Source: Nocardiopsis sp. JB363
GTDB lineage: Bacteria; Actinomycetota; Actinomycetes; Streptosporangiales; Streptosporangiaceae
NCBI RefSeq assembly: GCF_900143625.1
Contig: NZ_FRFF01000045.1
Coordinates: 1 to 64,000, forward strand
Reading direction: 5' to 3'
DNA: 64,000 nt
Positions 15,373 through 24,758 of the stretch are shown here, piece after piece. A program made the translations under genes and the position numbers. Positions within the stretch are counted from its first letter, which is position 1. Each line of letters begins with the position of its first letter. The notes beneath the pieces are model-generated. The model did no database searches. It saw only the letters and a program-made list of their open reading frames with translations, and was not told where the DNA came from.

Positions 15373-18300
15373 CTACTCCAGGTCGGACTCGGCGAGCAGG
15401 TGGGCCGCGGCCGACGGGTCGCGCAGCACCGCCGCCACCAGGTGGCGGCGCGACCACTGCCCGGCCCGCAGGCACAGCGCCCGGGCCAGCCCCTCGGTAC
15501 CGGAGGCGTGCACCGCTCCGTCGCCCGTGTACCAGTCCACCTCCACCCCGTCCACGGTGAGTGTCCGGTGGTGCAGGTAGGTACGGTCCGGTTCCCCCGA
15601 CCCGGCGAGGAACAACGCCGCCTCGTCCGGCACCGCGCGGATCTGCCCCGACGAACTCACCTTCCCGGTGACGACCTCCGAGGCCAGATCCAGATCGAGC
15701 ACGTCGGCCAACCGTTCGGCCACGTCGGCGGCGGCCAACACCAGTGCACGCCCCTCCAGCAGTGGCAGGAGGTCCGGTGAGTCCACCACCACGGCGTCCT
15801 CGGCGTCGGCGACCACGATCGACCCGCCCTGGACCGCCCGCACCAGAGTGGGCGGGGTGACCAGGTCCGCGTCCAGATCCGCCAGGTCGGTCCACAGTCG
15901 CCGCAGCGAGGCACGGTCGACATGACGGGCCGGGTCGGCCAGCCGGGTCAGCAGGTCGTCGGGGCCGTCGGGGTCGGCGAGCAGGTCCGCGAGGGTCCTA
16001 CGCACACCCAGGGCCCGGGCGAGCTCGGGGTCGACGTCGGCGGGCACCTCGTCGTAGAGGCCCAGGAGCGCGGGTTCGGCGTCGGCGGTGCGCAGCTCCA
16101 CCGGGGCGCGATCGTTCAACAGGGCGCGGGTGCGCAGCCACCAAGCGGTGTAGGAGGGCACGTCCACGACCCGACCGTCCGACATCAACAGCCGCGCCGG
16201 TTCGGTGACGGCCGCGCGCAGCGGACCGGAGGAGAGCATCGTCAACGCCTGTGGCCAGGCGCCGTCGGCGATGTAGTCGAGGTCGGCCACGCACACCAGC
16301 TCGGGGACGACCGGTGGCAGCTCCGGGTCACCGAGACGATCCAGGAGCTCGTCCGACCAGTCCTCCAGCCCTTCGGGGCCGTCCTCGCCCGCGGCCCCGT
16401 CGAAGATCGAGCCCGGGTCCTCCCCCAGGGCGACCTCCTCGGCGCGCACCACGGTGAGCGTCCACAGGGCGCCCACGGCGCGCAGGGCGTCGGATCCGTG
16501 CCTGCGCACGAGGTCTTCGTGCACGGTGCCGAACGGGGCGTCGTGGACCAACAGGTCGGCCAACGGGGCACCGGGGACCAGGAGTTCGGCGGCGATCGAG
16601 TATCCGTCCTCGTCGTCGCGCAACGCCAGCTCCGACAGCCAGGGCAGGTCCTCGACGGTGGTGCCCGCTGCGGCGACCAGGTCCAGGACGGCCTCGGCGA
16701 TCGGTTCGGGATCCTCGGCGTCCAAGGACGTACGAACGGCGCCCTCGGTGTTGGGGTCGGCCAGGACCGTGGCGGCCTCCGCCTCGACCGCGCCCAGGCG
16801 CAGCAGAAGCGGGTGGGCGGCGTCGGGGTGGACCACGCGCACGCCCAGGGTCGCCAGGACGGCGGGATCGATCCGGTTACCCTCGGCGTCGACCACCCGG
16901 GCCCAGTCGTCGGTCGGCAGCAGCAGGGAGCGAGGGCCGCGGACGAGCCGGTCATCGGCCAAGGGCACCGGCAGGGAGCCGAGTTCGTCGAGATCCGCGC
17001 CGGCGGCTCCCGCGGTGGCCAGGGCCTTGTACAGCGAGGCCCACCAGGAGGGCGCCCGCTGGGCGTCGCCGAGCAGGTCGGCGAGGTCGGCCAGACCCAG
17101 GCGGTGCACCCGGAGCGAGACGAGCGCCGGGTGGCGTGGGCTCCACGCGCCGGGCAGCAGCGGGGGAACCGACTCCGCGAGCAGGTCGACGAGGTCGGGG
17201 GCCCCGCCGGAGCCGCCGGTGTCCAGGAGGACGGCGTCGCGCGGTGTGACGGGGCGCCCGGCGGCGGTGACCAGGAACGAGGTGTCCAGGAGCGGTTCGG
17301 CGACACGGGCTCGGAAGACCGCGTCGATGGCGCCGCCGCCCACCCTGGTGGCGGGCACCAGGTCGAGGGCATCGCGTGGGTCGAAGCCGCGCAGCAACGC
17401 GCAGTAGGCGGTGGCCGCCTCCATGAGCAGCAGGTCGGTGGTGGCGCCGGGCTGTACCGAACGTCGGTCCGAACCCAGCGGGAACGTTCCGATGAGCACC
17501 GCGGAGAGGTCGAGTTCGGTGTCGGTGGGTGTGGGCGCGTGCACGACGCTCTCGACGTCGGCGGGCAGCGCCCCGACCCGGCCTTCCTTGTCGACCGGCA
17601 CGGCCCAGGTCAGCGACCACGCGGTGCGTTCGCGATCCTCGGTGGGCCGGTCCGAGAGCAACCGCGGGTCGAACTCACCGGAGCGGGACAGGGTCCGCCA
17701 GTGGGTGACCCGGGTGCCGTCGCCGTTGTGGTGGGTGGTGACGAGGTCGGTCCCGGCGGCTTCGTCACCGTCGGAACGCGTGAGCAGGCGTTCGGTGCCG
17801 TCCACCACCACGCACACCTCGGACAGGCCGTCCAAGGCGAGCAGCAGCGCTTCACCGGTCCGGTCCAGCAGTTCCCGCACCCGTTGGCGGGCTCGGTCGT
17901 CCCGGAGCACCAGGGTGACGACCGTGTCGAAGTCCCCCTCGGGACGTTCCGGCAGCAGGTCGGCGGGAAAGGGCAGCCTCAGCATCGGTACGTGCCCGGA
18001 GCGGCGCCCCACCTCGTCGGCGAGGTCGGCGTGGGTGCCGTCGGCGTCCAGCAGGTCGGTGACCACGGCCCGGGCGCGTTCGGCGGAGAAGTGCACGGCC
18101 CCGGACCCGGAGTCCACGATGACGTTGTCGCTGAGCGCCGCCACCGCGGAGAACCCGACCCCGAACCGGCCCACGGAACCCTCGTCACCGCGTTTGGTGG
18201 AGGCGCGCAGGGTGGCGAGGGACTCCACACCGTCCGCGGTCAGGTGAGCACCGGTGTTGGCCGCGGTGAGACGGTCGCCGTCCAGTGCCAGGCGGAGACG

Positions 18301-18513
18301 CCCGGGCACCCCGGCTCGGCGGGCGGCGTCGGCGGCGTTCTGCGCCAGTTCCACCACGACCCGGTCACGGTAGCCGCCCAGCGCGAAGTCCTCTTCGGCG
18401 TTGGCGTCCTCCCGGAACCGGGCGGGCGCGTCCGCCCACGCCGACAACACACGTCTGCGCAGCTCGGCGGTGTCGTAAGGATCGGTTACCGACGCGGTCA
18501 CCGGCTCGGCCAT
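15373..18513 (-). CDS. Sacsin-N-terminal/Hsp90-like GHKL ATPase domain protein
   Basis: The protein is 1046 residues long from the ATG at 18513 (GAGGAG site). Residues about 10-270 form a GHKL ATP-binding fold of the sacsin/Hsp90 type. The N-box is ELAQNAADAA (E55, N59), a shortened G1 loop ANTGAHL replaces the Hsp90 DNGxG, and the G2 loop is GRFGVGFSA (115-123). The remaining 770 residues are acidic and leucine-rich without a recognised domain. By analogy it may be an ATP-dependent chaperone, but no client is known. Actinobacteria often keep it near DUF3027 and cold-shock genes, as here. Confidence 0.78.
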   Translation of the reverse strand: MAEPVTASVTDPYDTAELRRRVLSAWADAPARFREDANAEEDFALGGYRDRVVVELAQNAADAARRAGVPGRLRLALDGDRLTAANTGAHLTADGVESLATLRASTKRGDEGSVGRFGVGFSAVAALSDNVIVDSGSGAVHFSAERARAVVTDLLDADGTHADLADEVGRRSGHVPMLRLPFPADLLPERPEGDFDTVVTLVLRDDRARQRVRELLDRTGEALLLALDGLSEVCVVVDGTERLLTRSDGDEAAGTDLVTTHHNGDGTRVTHWRTLSRSGEFDPRLLSDRPTEDRERTAWSLTWAVPVDKEGRVGALPADVESVVHAPTPTDTELDLSAVLIGTFPLGSDRRSVQPGATTDLLLMEAATAYCALLRGFDPRDALDLVPATRVGGGAIDAVFRARVAEPLLDTSFLVTAAGRPVTPRDAVLLDTGGSGGAPDLVDLLAESVPPLLPGAWSPRHPALVSLRVHRLGLADLADLLGDAQRAPSWWASLYKALATAGAAGADLDELGSLPVPLADDRLVRGPRSLLLPTDDWARVVDAEGNRIDPAVLATLGVRVVHPDAAHPLLLRLGAVEAEAATVLADPNTEGAVRTSLDAEDPEPIAEAVLDLVAAAGTTVEDLPWLSELALRDDEDGYSIAAELLVPGAPLADLLVHDAPFGTVHEDLVRRHGSDALRAVGALWTLTVVRAEEVALGEDPGSIFDGAAGEDGPEGLEDWSDELLDRLGDPELPPVVPELVCVADLDYIADGAWPQALTMLSSGPLRAAVTEPARLLMSDGRVVDVPSYTAWWLRTRALLNDRAPVELRTADAEPALLGLYDEVPADVDPELARALGVRRTLADLLADPDGPDDLLTRLADPARHVDRASLRRLWTDLADLDADLVTPPTLVRAVQGGSIVVADAEDAVVVDSPDLLPLLEGRALVLAAADVAERLADVLDLDLASEVVTGKVSSSGQIRAVPDEAALFLAGSGEPDRTYLHHRTLTVDGVEVDWYTGDGAVHASGTEGLARALCLRAGQWSRRHLVAAVLRDPSAAAHLLAESDLE

Positions 18514-18708
18514 GGTGGTCTCCTCTTGCGCGGGGCGCACGATGCGATCGGCTCGGCGCGTGGGCGCGCACAATCCGGGCGAGGTGAGCGAATGGGATAG
18601 CTCGACCCTAGCCCAACCCGATCCCCGCGTCCCCCGGTCCTCGAAGTGGCGCGGCGCGTGGAGTCCGGGGTTCGGGAAGTGCTCAGGAGCGGACCGAACG
18701 TGGACGTG

Positions 18709-18743
18709 CGAGGGCCCCGCCGCGGAGTGTGGCGGGGCCCTCG
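18709..18743 (-). terminator. Hairpin terminator after the DUF3027 gene
   Basis: CGAGGGCCCCGCC (18709-18721) and GGCGGGGCCCTCG (18731-18743) are perfect 13-bp arms with a 9-base loop, 40 bases downstream of the DUF3027 stop. Confidence 0.85.
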
Positions 18744-18782
18744 TGTCGTGTTCTTCGGGTGGATCGGCCCGTGGTGGGACTC

Positions 18783-19598
18783 TCAGGACTCTGAGGAGAC
18801 CAGTTCCAGTTCCGTGGTGTCGTCGAAGACGATGTGGTCGTACCCCATCTCGTCGACGACCGGTGCGACCGGCTCGTTCTTCGGGCCGGGTCGACGGACC
18901 TCGGAGTGGGCGCCACAGCCATGGTCGAGCGAGACGACCTTGCCGTCGTCGGGGGCGAACTCATTGGTGCACGCCCCGAACATCTGACGCAGCTCGCCGG
19001 CCAGCGGGGTCATGAAACCGCAGGTGCCGCAACGGTCCGGTGCGGCCGTCGCGACGGGGCTGCGCGGTCCGGCGTCGCCGTTGTACCAGCGCTCCGCGGC
19101 CTGTTCACGGCCGATTTCGGAGAGTACCTGGCGACGGCCCAGTCCGAGCTCCCACACCATCTGCTTGTCCATGCCCTCGGCGTCGAGTTCGCTGTCGGGC
19201 ACCTGCGCGTAACCGGGGACGAGTCGTTCGTCGCCTTCCTCGGTGGGGAGGAGGTCTCCCGCGCCGAGGTCGCCGGGGCGCACTCGTTCCTTCCAGGGAA
19301 CCCACGCGGGTGTGACGAGCGCACCCTCTCCGGGGAGCTGGACCACCTCGTTGACCGTGACATCCCTGGCACGCGAAGCGCGCACCACGGTGACCGCGTA
19401 GGTCCATCCCGGGTAAGAGGGGTCCAGGCACTCGAAATAGTGGGTGACCAGGCGTGTGTCCTCGACCTGGGCGGTGAGGTGCTCACCCACCCATTCGGGT
19501 CGCCCGACCTCCGCTGCCACCGAGCGGGCCAGATCCACCGCGTCGATACATGCCTTGTCCGGTACAGGAGAACGTCGAGAAGGGCTCACGTTCCCCAT
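18783..19598 (-). CDS. DUF3027 protein with a cysteine/histidine cluster
   Basis: This 271-residue protein belongs to an actinobacterial family of unknown function. A possible zinc-binding cluster near residues 190-240 includes CGTCGFM, FGACTNEF and DHGCGAHSE, which supply Cys and His ligands. An N-terminal helix bundle and a mixed domain precede it. The ATG at 19598 is used; a GTG three codons further in is possible. It is regularly found beside a cold-shock protein gene, as in this window. A dyad TTGACC/GGTCAA lies 24 bases upstream. Confidence 0.8.
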   Translation of the reverse strand: MGNVSPSRRSPVPDKACIDAVDLARSVAAEVGRPEWVGEHLTAQVEDTRLVTHYFECLDPSYPGWTYAVTVVRASRARDVTVNEVVQLPGEGALVTPAWVPWKERVRPGDLGAGDLLPTEEGDERLVPGYAQVPDSELDAEGMDKQMVWELGLGRRQVLSEIGREQAAERWYNGDAGPRSPVATAAPDRCGTCGFMTPLAGELRQMFGACTNEFAPDDGKVVSLDHGCGAHSEVRRPGPKNEPVAPVVDEMGYDHIVFDDTTELELVSSES

Positions 19599-19621
19599 TC
19601 TCACTGATCCCGGGCACCGAT

Positions 19622-19641
19622 TTGACCACAACGCGGGTCAA
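19622..19641 (-). promoter_or_regulatory. Dyad upstream of the DUF3027 gene
   Basis: TTGACC, 8 bases, GGTCAA is a perfect 6-bp inverted repeat 24 bases before the DUF3027 start codon. It could be an operator; TTGACC could also serve as a -35 box, but no matching -10 is seen. Confidence 0.35.
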
Positions 19642-19802
19642 GGTTCGTCCGATTGCTACCTCTTGGTCGTCTCTTGTCACGCGGACTGCCAGGAAGGTCG
19701 GGCCGACCGGCCGACACCGGCCGCACTTCGCCCCTTCCCCGGCGTCTCTCGTAACGATTGCCTCCGGATTCGTCACATCCGACGGTTCCGGAGTGTCGAA
19801 GA

Positions 19803-19856
19803 GGTGAGGGGCGAAGCGAGGAGTCGGCCGGCGTCTCCTCGCCACGGCCCCTCACC
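19803..19856 (-). terminator. Long hairpin terminator after the cold-shock gene
   Basis: The outer arms GGTGAGGGGC/GCCCCTCACC (10 bp) and inner arms GCGAGGAG/CTCCTCGC (8 bp) are separated by a small internal loop. The structure begins three bases after the cold-shock gene stop. Confidence 0.8.
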
Positions 19857-19858
19857 GA

Positions 19859-20242
19859 TCAGGCCTCCAGGTCGTCCGCCACCACACGCAGTACCTGGGA
19901 GACCTTGCCGGCCTCGCGTTTGTCCGGATGACGACCCCGACGGTAGTTGTCGGAGACGTTCTCCAAGAGGTTGATGAGGTCCTCGATGATGACCACCATC
20001 TCGTCGGGTTTCTTGCGCCGCGCCTTGGCCACCGAGTGCTGGGTATCGAGCAGTTTCACCTGTAGCGCCTGGGCGCCCTTGCGCCCCTCGGCCACACCGA
20101 ACTCGACTCGTTGACCGGGCCGTAGGGAGGTGGTTCCGGGGGGCAGGGACGTGGAATGGACGAAGACCTCACCGCCGTCGTCCCGAGTGAGAAAGCCGAA
20201 ACCCTTGTCGCCGTCGTACCACTTGACCTTGCCGGTGGGCAC
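19859..20242 (-). CDS. Cold-shock protein with a C-terminal extension
   Basis: This is a 127-residue protein. Residues 1-66 are a cold-shock domain with RNP1-like KGFGFLTRDD and RNP2-like VFVHSTSL, which binds single-stranded nucleic acid as an RNA chaperone. The remaining 60 residues form a basic KARRKKPDE stretch and a helical region (VVIIEDLINLLENV), about twice the length of a classic CspA. The GTG at 20242 has a GAGG site. A likely TAGCCT -10 (20348-20353) would give a leader of about 100 bases, as often seen for temperature-controlled csp mRNAs. Confidence 0.85.
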   Translation of the reverse strand: MPTGKVKWYDGDKGFGFLTRDDGGEVFVHSTSLPPGTTSLRPGQRVEFGVAEGRKGAQALQVKLLDTQHSVAKARRKKPDEMVVIIEDLINLLENVSDNYRRGRHPDKREAGKVSQVLRVVADDLEA

Positions 20243-20762
20243 GGTAGAGACCTCATGCTTTCACTGGCGGGCGACGCGAGGGCGTGGAAAGCGGTGCCGT
20301 CCACCTTTTCCCACCCCGGCGACCCCTGGTTTCCATAGGTGTGGCCAAGGCTAGTACCCGGGTGCTTCCCAAAGCGAGAGGGAATTGCGCGGGACCGATA
20401 TGGGGCCGCCGGGGGCGGGGGCCCGGACATGAGAACGAGGCCCGGATACGGCTCACCCGGGCCTCGTGGGTGTCGACGTCGCCCTCGTCACCGCTGGGTG
20501 CGGAGTGTGGGACGGGACTCGGCGGAGCCGAGGACGCCGTCGACGAGACGGTGCCCGGTCTGGAGGCCGGACCACCTGACGCGACCGCCGTGAAGCGAAA
20601 GCGGCGGTGTACCGACATGACTACCCGAAGTGCCCGCCGCGGGTACGCGGTAACGGGCCGACCGGAAAAGGTTATTCCTCAGGATTTACCAAGCGATGAC
20701 CAGCGGGTCCGAGTCCGGGGCGAATGCTCCCGGCTCGATCGATCGCTCGGTTCCGGACCGGG
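20243..20762. other. 520-base intergenic region with two hairpins
   Basis: No convincing gene is seen. On the cold-shock side it holds the csp leader and probable promoter. Two hairpins follow: ACGAGGCCCGG/CCGGGCCTCGT (20435-20467, 11-bp arms) and ACCGCCG/CGGCGGT (20584-20608). CTCGGC-GGA-GCCGAG is a smaller one near 20520. They are placed to terminate the upstream HAAS-domain gene or to isolate the csp promoter. Confidence 0.5.
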
Positions 20763-21521
20763 TCAGGCCCCGACCCGGTCGGCGGCCCGTGCGGAGCGGG
20801 CGACCTTGGGGAAGAGATAGAGCACGCACACGAGGGAGGCGATCCCGAGTGCCGGAGCACCGGTCGCGGGCAGGGCCTCCTGGATGTAGAGGTCGATGAA
20901 CTTCGCGTCACCGTTCCACAGGGCCACCCCGACCACACAGGCCAGGAGCGGAAGCCCCACCCCGACCCATTTGTCGCGGGCCTCCCATACCTGGCTGAGC
21001 AGGATGAGCACGGCTCCGAGCACCCAGACGAAGGCCACGTTCCACCACACACCGGCGAGAACGAACAGGGCCAGGCCGACCGCCTCGGGGGCGTGGTGGC
21101 GAAGCACGAGGAGGCTGTTACGCATCATCCCTGGTGGGCGCGTGGTCCGGCCGTCCATGCGCATGTCGGTCTGGCCGGGCCCCTCCAACAGGGACAGGAA
21201 GCCCTGGCTGGGACCACCACGCCAGGGCGGTGGTGGTCGGTCCGCGTGGCGGGGCTTGTCCGGGATCCTCTCGTCGTCCTCCAGGTCGAAGGTCTCGCCG
21301 GTCAGCTCCTCCTGCACGAGGTGTTCGGGTGCCCCGAAGCCACGGAGGATCCGCCGCACGGTGTCGACGTCGTCGTCTTCAGCCGATTCTCGACGTTCGT
21401 CGATACGCGCGCGCAGACCACGCAGGTAAGCGGTCCGTTCCTTCGCCGAGACACGACCGTACAGCGCGAGTCCGACCTCGGAGAGATAGTCGAGTACCAA
21501 TTGTTCCGAGCGCTGGTTCAT
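20763..21521 (-). CDS. HAAS-domain membrane protein
   Basis: The protein is 252 residues long from the ATG at 21521. Residues 1-75 resemble a HAAS (DUF1700-like) signalling domain: LVLDYLSEVGLALYG, then a heptad-rich helix and RRILRGFGAPEHLVQEEL. A proline-rich linker follows, then about four membrane helices. Such proteins often accompany PadR regulators and sense membrane state. The promoter is TTAAAA (21551-21556), 17 bases, CAATAT (21528-21533), and the start codon is 7 bases on, so the mRNA is probably leaderless. Confidence 0.72.
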   Translation of the reverse strand: MNQRSEQLVLDYLSEVGLALYGRVSAKERTAYLRGLRARIDERRESAEDDDVDTVRRILRGFGAPEHLVQEELTGETFDLEDDERIPDKPRHADRPPPPWRGGPSQGFLSLLEGPGQTDMRMDGRTTRPPGMMRNSLLVLRHHAPEAVGLALFVLAGVWWNVAFVWVLGAVLILLSQVWEARDKWVGVGLPLLACVVGVALWNGDAKFIDLYIQEALPATGAPALGIASLVCVLYLFPKVARSARAADRVGA

Positions 21522-21527
21522 AGCCCC

Positions 21528-21556
21528 ATATTGGCCCACAATGACCTGCCTTTTAA
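21528..21556 (-). promoter_or_regulatory. Leaderless promoter of the HAAS-domain gene
   Basis: On the minus strand, TTAAAA is followed by a 17-base spacer and CAATAT. The last base of the -10 box is 7 bases from the ATG at 21521. Confidence 0.5.
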
Positions 21557-21686
21557 CCCCTCCCTGCCAATTTCGGCCGGCGAATTCCCACCCGAATCGG
21601 TCAGAGAGCGTGTGATCATCGCGTCGGAGGCTTCTGGTGTGGAGGCCGTGCGATCCGAGGAGCAAGATCGCTTAGCGTTGAACCCG

Positions 21687-24128
21687 ATGACGCACTACGC
21701 ACGGCCCGAGTCCTCAGGCGACAGCACCGACGGCCCCTCGTCGGGCCGGCGCCCCACGTTCACCTCATGGCTCCGGTCCCGCTCGGACGAGGAACTCACC
21801 GCCCTCCTACGTGCCCGCCCGGACCTGGCCCGTCCGGTCCCCGCGGACATCGGGGCGCTGGCCCACCGTGCGACATCGCGCAACGCGACGCTGCGCGCCC
21901 TGGAACGGCTGGACCGGTTCACGCTCCAGGTGTTGGAGTCCGTGGTCGCCTTGGGCGACGACCGTCTGTCGGAACCCGTGGGGGCGCTTCCCGCCGACCT
22001 CGCGCACGGGCTCGGTCTCACCCCGTCCACCCGGCCCGGGACGGACCCGCTCGACGCCGCCCTGGGCACTCTGATGGCCCAGGCCCTGGTCTGGCCCGAC
22101 CAGGGGCGTCTGCGCCCGGTGCAGGTCCTGCGCGAACTGCTGCCACATCCCGCCCGGCTCGGTCCGCCCGCGCGGGTCCCGCTGGCGGCCCTGCCGCACG
22201 GGACGGTCAAACGTCTGGCCGACGACCTGGTGCCGCACTCCACCGCCGAGTCGCCGGTGGAGTCGGTCGCCACCGCCTTGTCCGACCCCGACCGGATCCG
22301 TGCCCTCGTCGCCCAGGTCGACGCCCCCGCCCATCGGCTGCTGGACAGTCTCACCTGGGGACCGCCCAACGGCACCGTCACGGACGCCCGACGTGAGGTC
22401 TCCCTCGCCACGGCCTCCTCACCGGTGGATTCCCTCATCGCCCGCGGGTTGCTCCTGCCCACCGGCGACGACACGCTGACGCTGCCGCGCGAGATCGGCC
22501 TGTTCCTGCGTTCGGGGTCGCTGTTCCAGGACGTCGGCACCACCCCGCCCGCGTTCGAGGGGCGTTCCGTCGAACCCGACACGGTGTCCCGCGCCGCCGC
22601 GGGGCAGGCCTTCGTGGTGTTGCGCGCCGTCGAGGAGCTCATGGAACGCTGGTCCCAGGAACCCGCCGCGGTGCTGCGCAACGGGGGGCTGGGCGTGCGC
22701 GACCTGCGTCGCGCCGCGCAGAGCATGGACACCGACGACACGACCACCGCCCTGTTGCTGGAAACGGCCCGCGCCGCCGGGTTGCTCGCCCCCGACGACC
22801 GGTTGTCCGGCGAGTGGCTGCCCACCCGCGAGTACGACCTGTGGCGGGAGAGCCCTCCGGAACGTCGGTGGTCGCGTCTGGTGCGTGCCTGGGCGGACTC
22901 GGACCGGGTGCCCTCCCTGGCCGGGTCGCAGGACTCCGGTGGGCGCGTGCACAACGTGCTCGGCCCGGGTCTGGTGCGCCCGGCCGCGCCACAGGCGCGC
23001 CGTGACGTCCTGACCGAACTCGCGACGGCCGAACCGGGGACGGCCCCGGAGACCGAATCCCTGATGTCCCGTCTGGCCTGGCGCCATCCCCGCCGCCAGT
23101 CGCCCCTGTACACCGAACTGGTCGAGGCGACGGTGGCCGAGGCCGCCGCCCTGGGACTGACCGGAATGGGCGCGCTCGCCGCCCACGCCCGCCCTTGGCT
23201 CTCCGGCGACGAGGACGCCTCCGACGCCCTCCTCTCCACCGAGTTGCCCCAGCCCTTGGACTACGTGCTGGTGCAGGGCGACATGACCGCGGTGGCCCCG
23301 GGACCGTTGGTGACCGAACTGGCGCGCGAACTCGCCCTGACCGCCGATGTGGAGTCCACCGGCGGTGCCACGGTCTACCGTTTCACCGAGTCCTCCGTGC
23401 GCCGGGCCCTGGACGCCGGGCGCGGGGTCGCCGACCTCACCGCGATGTTGGAACGCCACTCACGTACTCCCCTGCCCCAGGCGCTGCGTTACCTGATCCT
23501 GGACATGGGTCGTCGGCACGGCCGGCTGCGAGCCGGTGCCGCCTCCAGCTACCTGCGCTGCGACGAGCCCGCGCTGCTCACCGAACTGGTCGGTGACCGC
23601 CGGGCCACCGACCTGGAGCTGGTGCTGTTGGCGCCCACCGTCGTGGTCAGCGGGCTCACCCGCGCCGCCCTGATGGAGCGGTTGAGTCGGCTCGGCTACC
23701 ACCCGGTGGCCGAGAGCGGTGACGGAACCATGCGGTTGAGCCGTCCGGAGATACGCCGCGCCGAACCGGACGCGGGCCCCTCCGTCGAGCACACCGGCGA
23801 CCCGGAACTCGCTCGTGCCGCCGTTCGGGCACTGCGCGCCGGGGACGAGGCCGCCACCATCGCGCGGGTTCCGGTGGAGTTGCCGGAGAACAGCAGCGCG
23901 GCGGCGCGCGTGAACGCGCTCGTGGAGGTACTCGAACGGGTCCTCGCCGACGAGCGCCGGGTGTGGATCGGCTACACCGACACCGACGGCCGCCAGGTCA
24001 GCCGGATCGTGGTGCCCACCCGTGTGGACGGGGGGTTCCTCACCGCCCACGACACCACTCGGGACGCCGTCCACCGGTTCGCGCTCCACCGGGTGACGGG
24101 TGTGGCCGAACTCTCCGCCGACTCCTGA
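21687..24128 (+). CDS. Helicase-associated/WYL-domain protein (partner of XPB)
   Basis: This 813-residue protein begins FTSWLRSRSDEELTALLRARPDLA, typical of actinobacterial helicase-associated proteins. Winged-helix-like repeats fill the N-terminal half and a helicase-C-type region lies near 480-640. A WYL-like domain ends it (WIGYTDTDGRQVSRIVVPTRV). No Walker A or DExx motif is seen, so it is not itself a helicase. In mycobacteria the homologous gene lies next to the XPB helicase gene; here three small membrane-protein genes separate them. It may regulate or load XPB. The start is the ATG at 21687, 9 bases after TAGCGT, without a ribosome site. Confidence 0.8.
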   Translation: MTHYARPESSGDSTDGPSSGRRPTFTSWLRSRSDEELTALLRARPDLARPVPADIGALAHRATSRNATLRALERLDRFTLQVLESVVALGDDRLSEPVGALPADLAHGLGLTPSTRPGTDPLDAALGTLMAQALVWPDQGRLRPVQVLRELLPHPARLGPPARVPLAALPHGTVKRLADDLVPHSTAESPVESVATALSDPDRIRALVAQVDAPAHRLLDSLTWGPPNGTVTDARREVSLATASSPVDSLIARGLLLPTGDDTLTLPREIGLFLRSGSLFQDVGTTPPAFEGRSVEPDTVSRAAAGQAFVVLRAVEELMERWSQEPAAVLRNGGLGVRDLRRAAQSMDTDDTTTALLLETARAAGLLAPDDRLSGEWLPTREYDLWRESPPERRWSRLVRAWADSDRVPSLAGSQDSGGRVHNVLGPGLVRPAAPQARRDVLTELATAEPGTAPETESLMSRLAWRHPRRQSPLYTELVEATVAEAAALGLTGMGALAAHARPWLSGDEDASDALLSTELPQPLDYVLVQGDMTAVAPGPLVTELARELALTADVESTGGATVYRFTESSVRRALDAGRGVADLTAMLERHSRTPLPQALRYLILDMGRRHGRLRAGAASSYLRCDEPALLTELVGDRRATDLELVLLAPTVVVSGLTRAALMERLSRLGYHPVAESGDGTMRLSRPEIRRAEPDAGPSVEHTGDPELARAAVRALRAGDEAATIARVPVELPENSSAAARVNALVEVLERVLADERRVWIGYTDTDGRQVSRIVVPTRVDGGFLTAHDTTRDAVHRFALHRVTGVAELSADS

Positions 24129-24209
24129 GCCGCCCTGGTCCCGCTACGGCTCTCGACGACACGGACTAGAGTGGCGTTGGTCGACCACCAACGGCGAGAG
24201 ACACCCCGA

Positions 24210-24641
24210 ATGAGCAACGCTTCGCTGCCCCCCGGAGCCTCCTCCCCCCGTGACCGGGGGAGGGAGGACCGCGAGCCCGAGGGACGGGACCGTGCGCCCG
24301 AAAGGGAGCGCGACGAGGACCGCTCCGCCTCCACCACGTCCTCCTCTCCCGCCGCGGGCGGAGGCGCCAACAGCTCCACCATGGCGCTGATCCTGCACCT
24401 GGTCACGGCGTTGTGCTGCGCGAACTGGATCTTCGGTATCGCGGGGATCACCTTCGCGGTCCGGGCGGCGCACGCCCGCGACCGGGGTCGCGCGGACCAG
24501 GCCGAGGTCCTGACCCGGTACTCCTGGTACTGCCTGGGCGCGGCGGTGGTGATGTTCTTCGTGATGGCCGTGTTGACGTTCGTCATGTTCACCCAGGCGG
24601 GCGATTGGATCCAGGGGATCGTCGACGTGACGCAGTACTGA
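24210..24641 (+). CDS. Two-helix membrane protein, tandem paralogue 1
   Basis: The protein is 143 residues long. A very charged Arg/Glu/Asp/Pro N-terminal half (1-65) precedes two membrane helices (about 73-93 and 110-132) joined by a loop with FAVRAAHARDRGRADQAE. The pattern of a disordered N-terminus, a helix, a basic loop with 'A...A', then a second helix resembles CD225/dispanin and DUF4190-like proteins. Function unknown. It is the first of three consecutive genes of the same design between the helicase-associated gene and XPB. Confidence 0.68.
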   Translation: MSNASLPPGASSPRDRGREDREPEGRDRAPERERDEDRSASTTSSSPAAGGGANSSTMALILHLVTALCCANWIFGIAGITFAVRAAHARDRGRADQAEVLTRYSWYCLGAAVVMFFVMAVLTFVMFTQAGDWIQGIVDVTQY

Positions 24642-24758
24642 CCGTCGGTTGGCAGAACCGGGAGGCTCCCTACCGCGTCCGACAGGAACGGGGCGGGTAT
24701 GCGAACAGGGGACCGGACCCGACATTTCCGTCTTTCGACAAGGGAGGCACGGTAGGCC

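Noticed and set aside
15922-18600. An 892-codon open frame opposite the sacsin-like gene
   Set aside because: It is the antisense shadow of a GC-rich gene: low-complexity Gly/Arg/Gln composition, no domain, no ribosome site. The minus-strand gene has clear ATPase motifs.
20253-20618. A 121-codon minus-strand frame in the gap upstream of the cold-shock gene
   Set aside because: It contains both arms of a strong hairpin, has Ser/Pro/Arg-rich composition and no family resemblance, and overlaps the csp leader.
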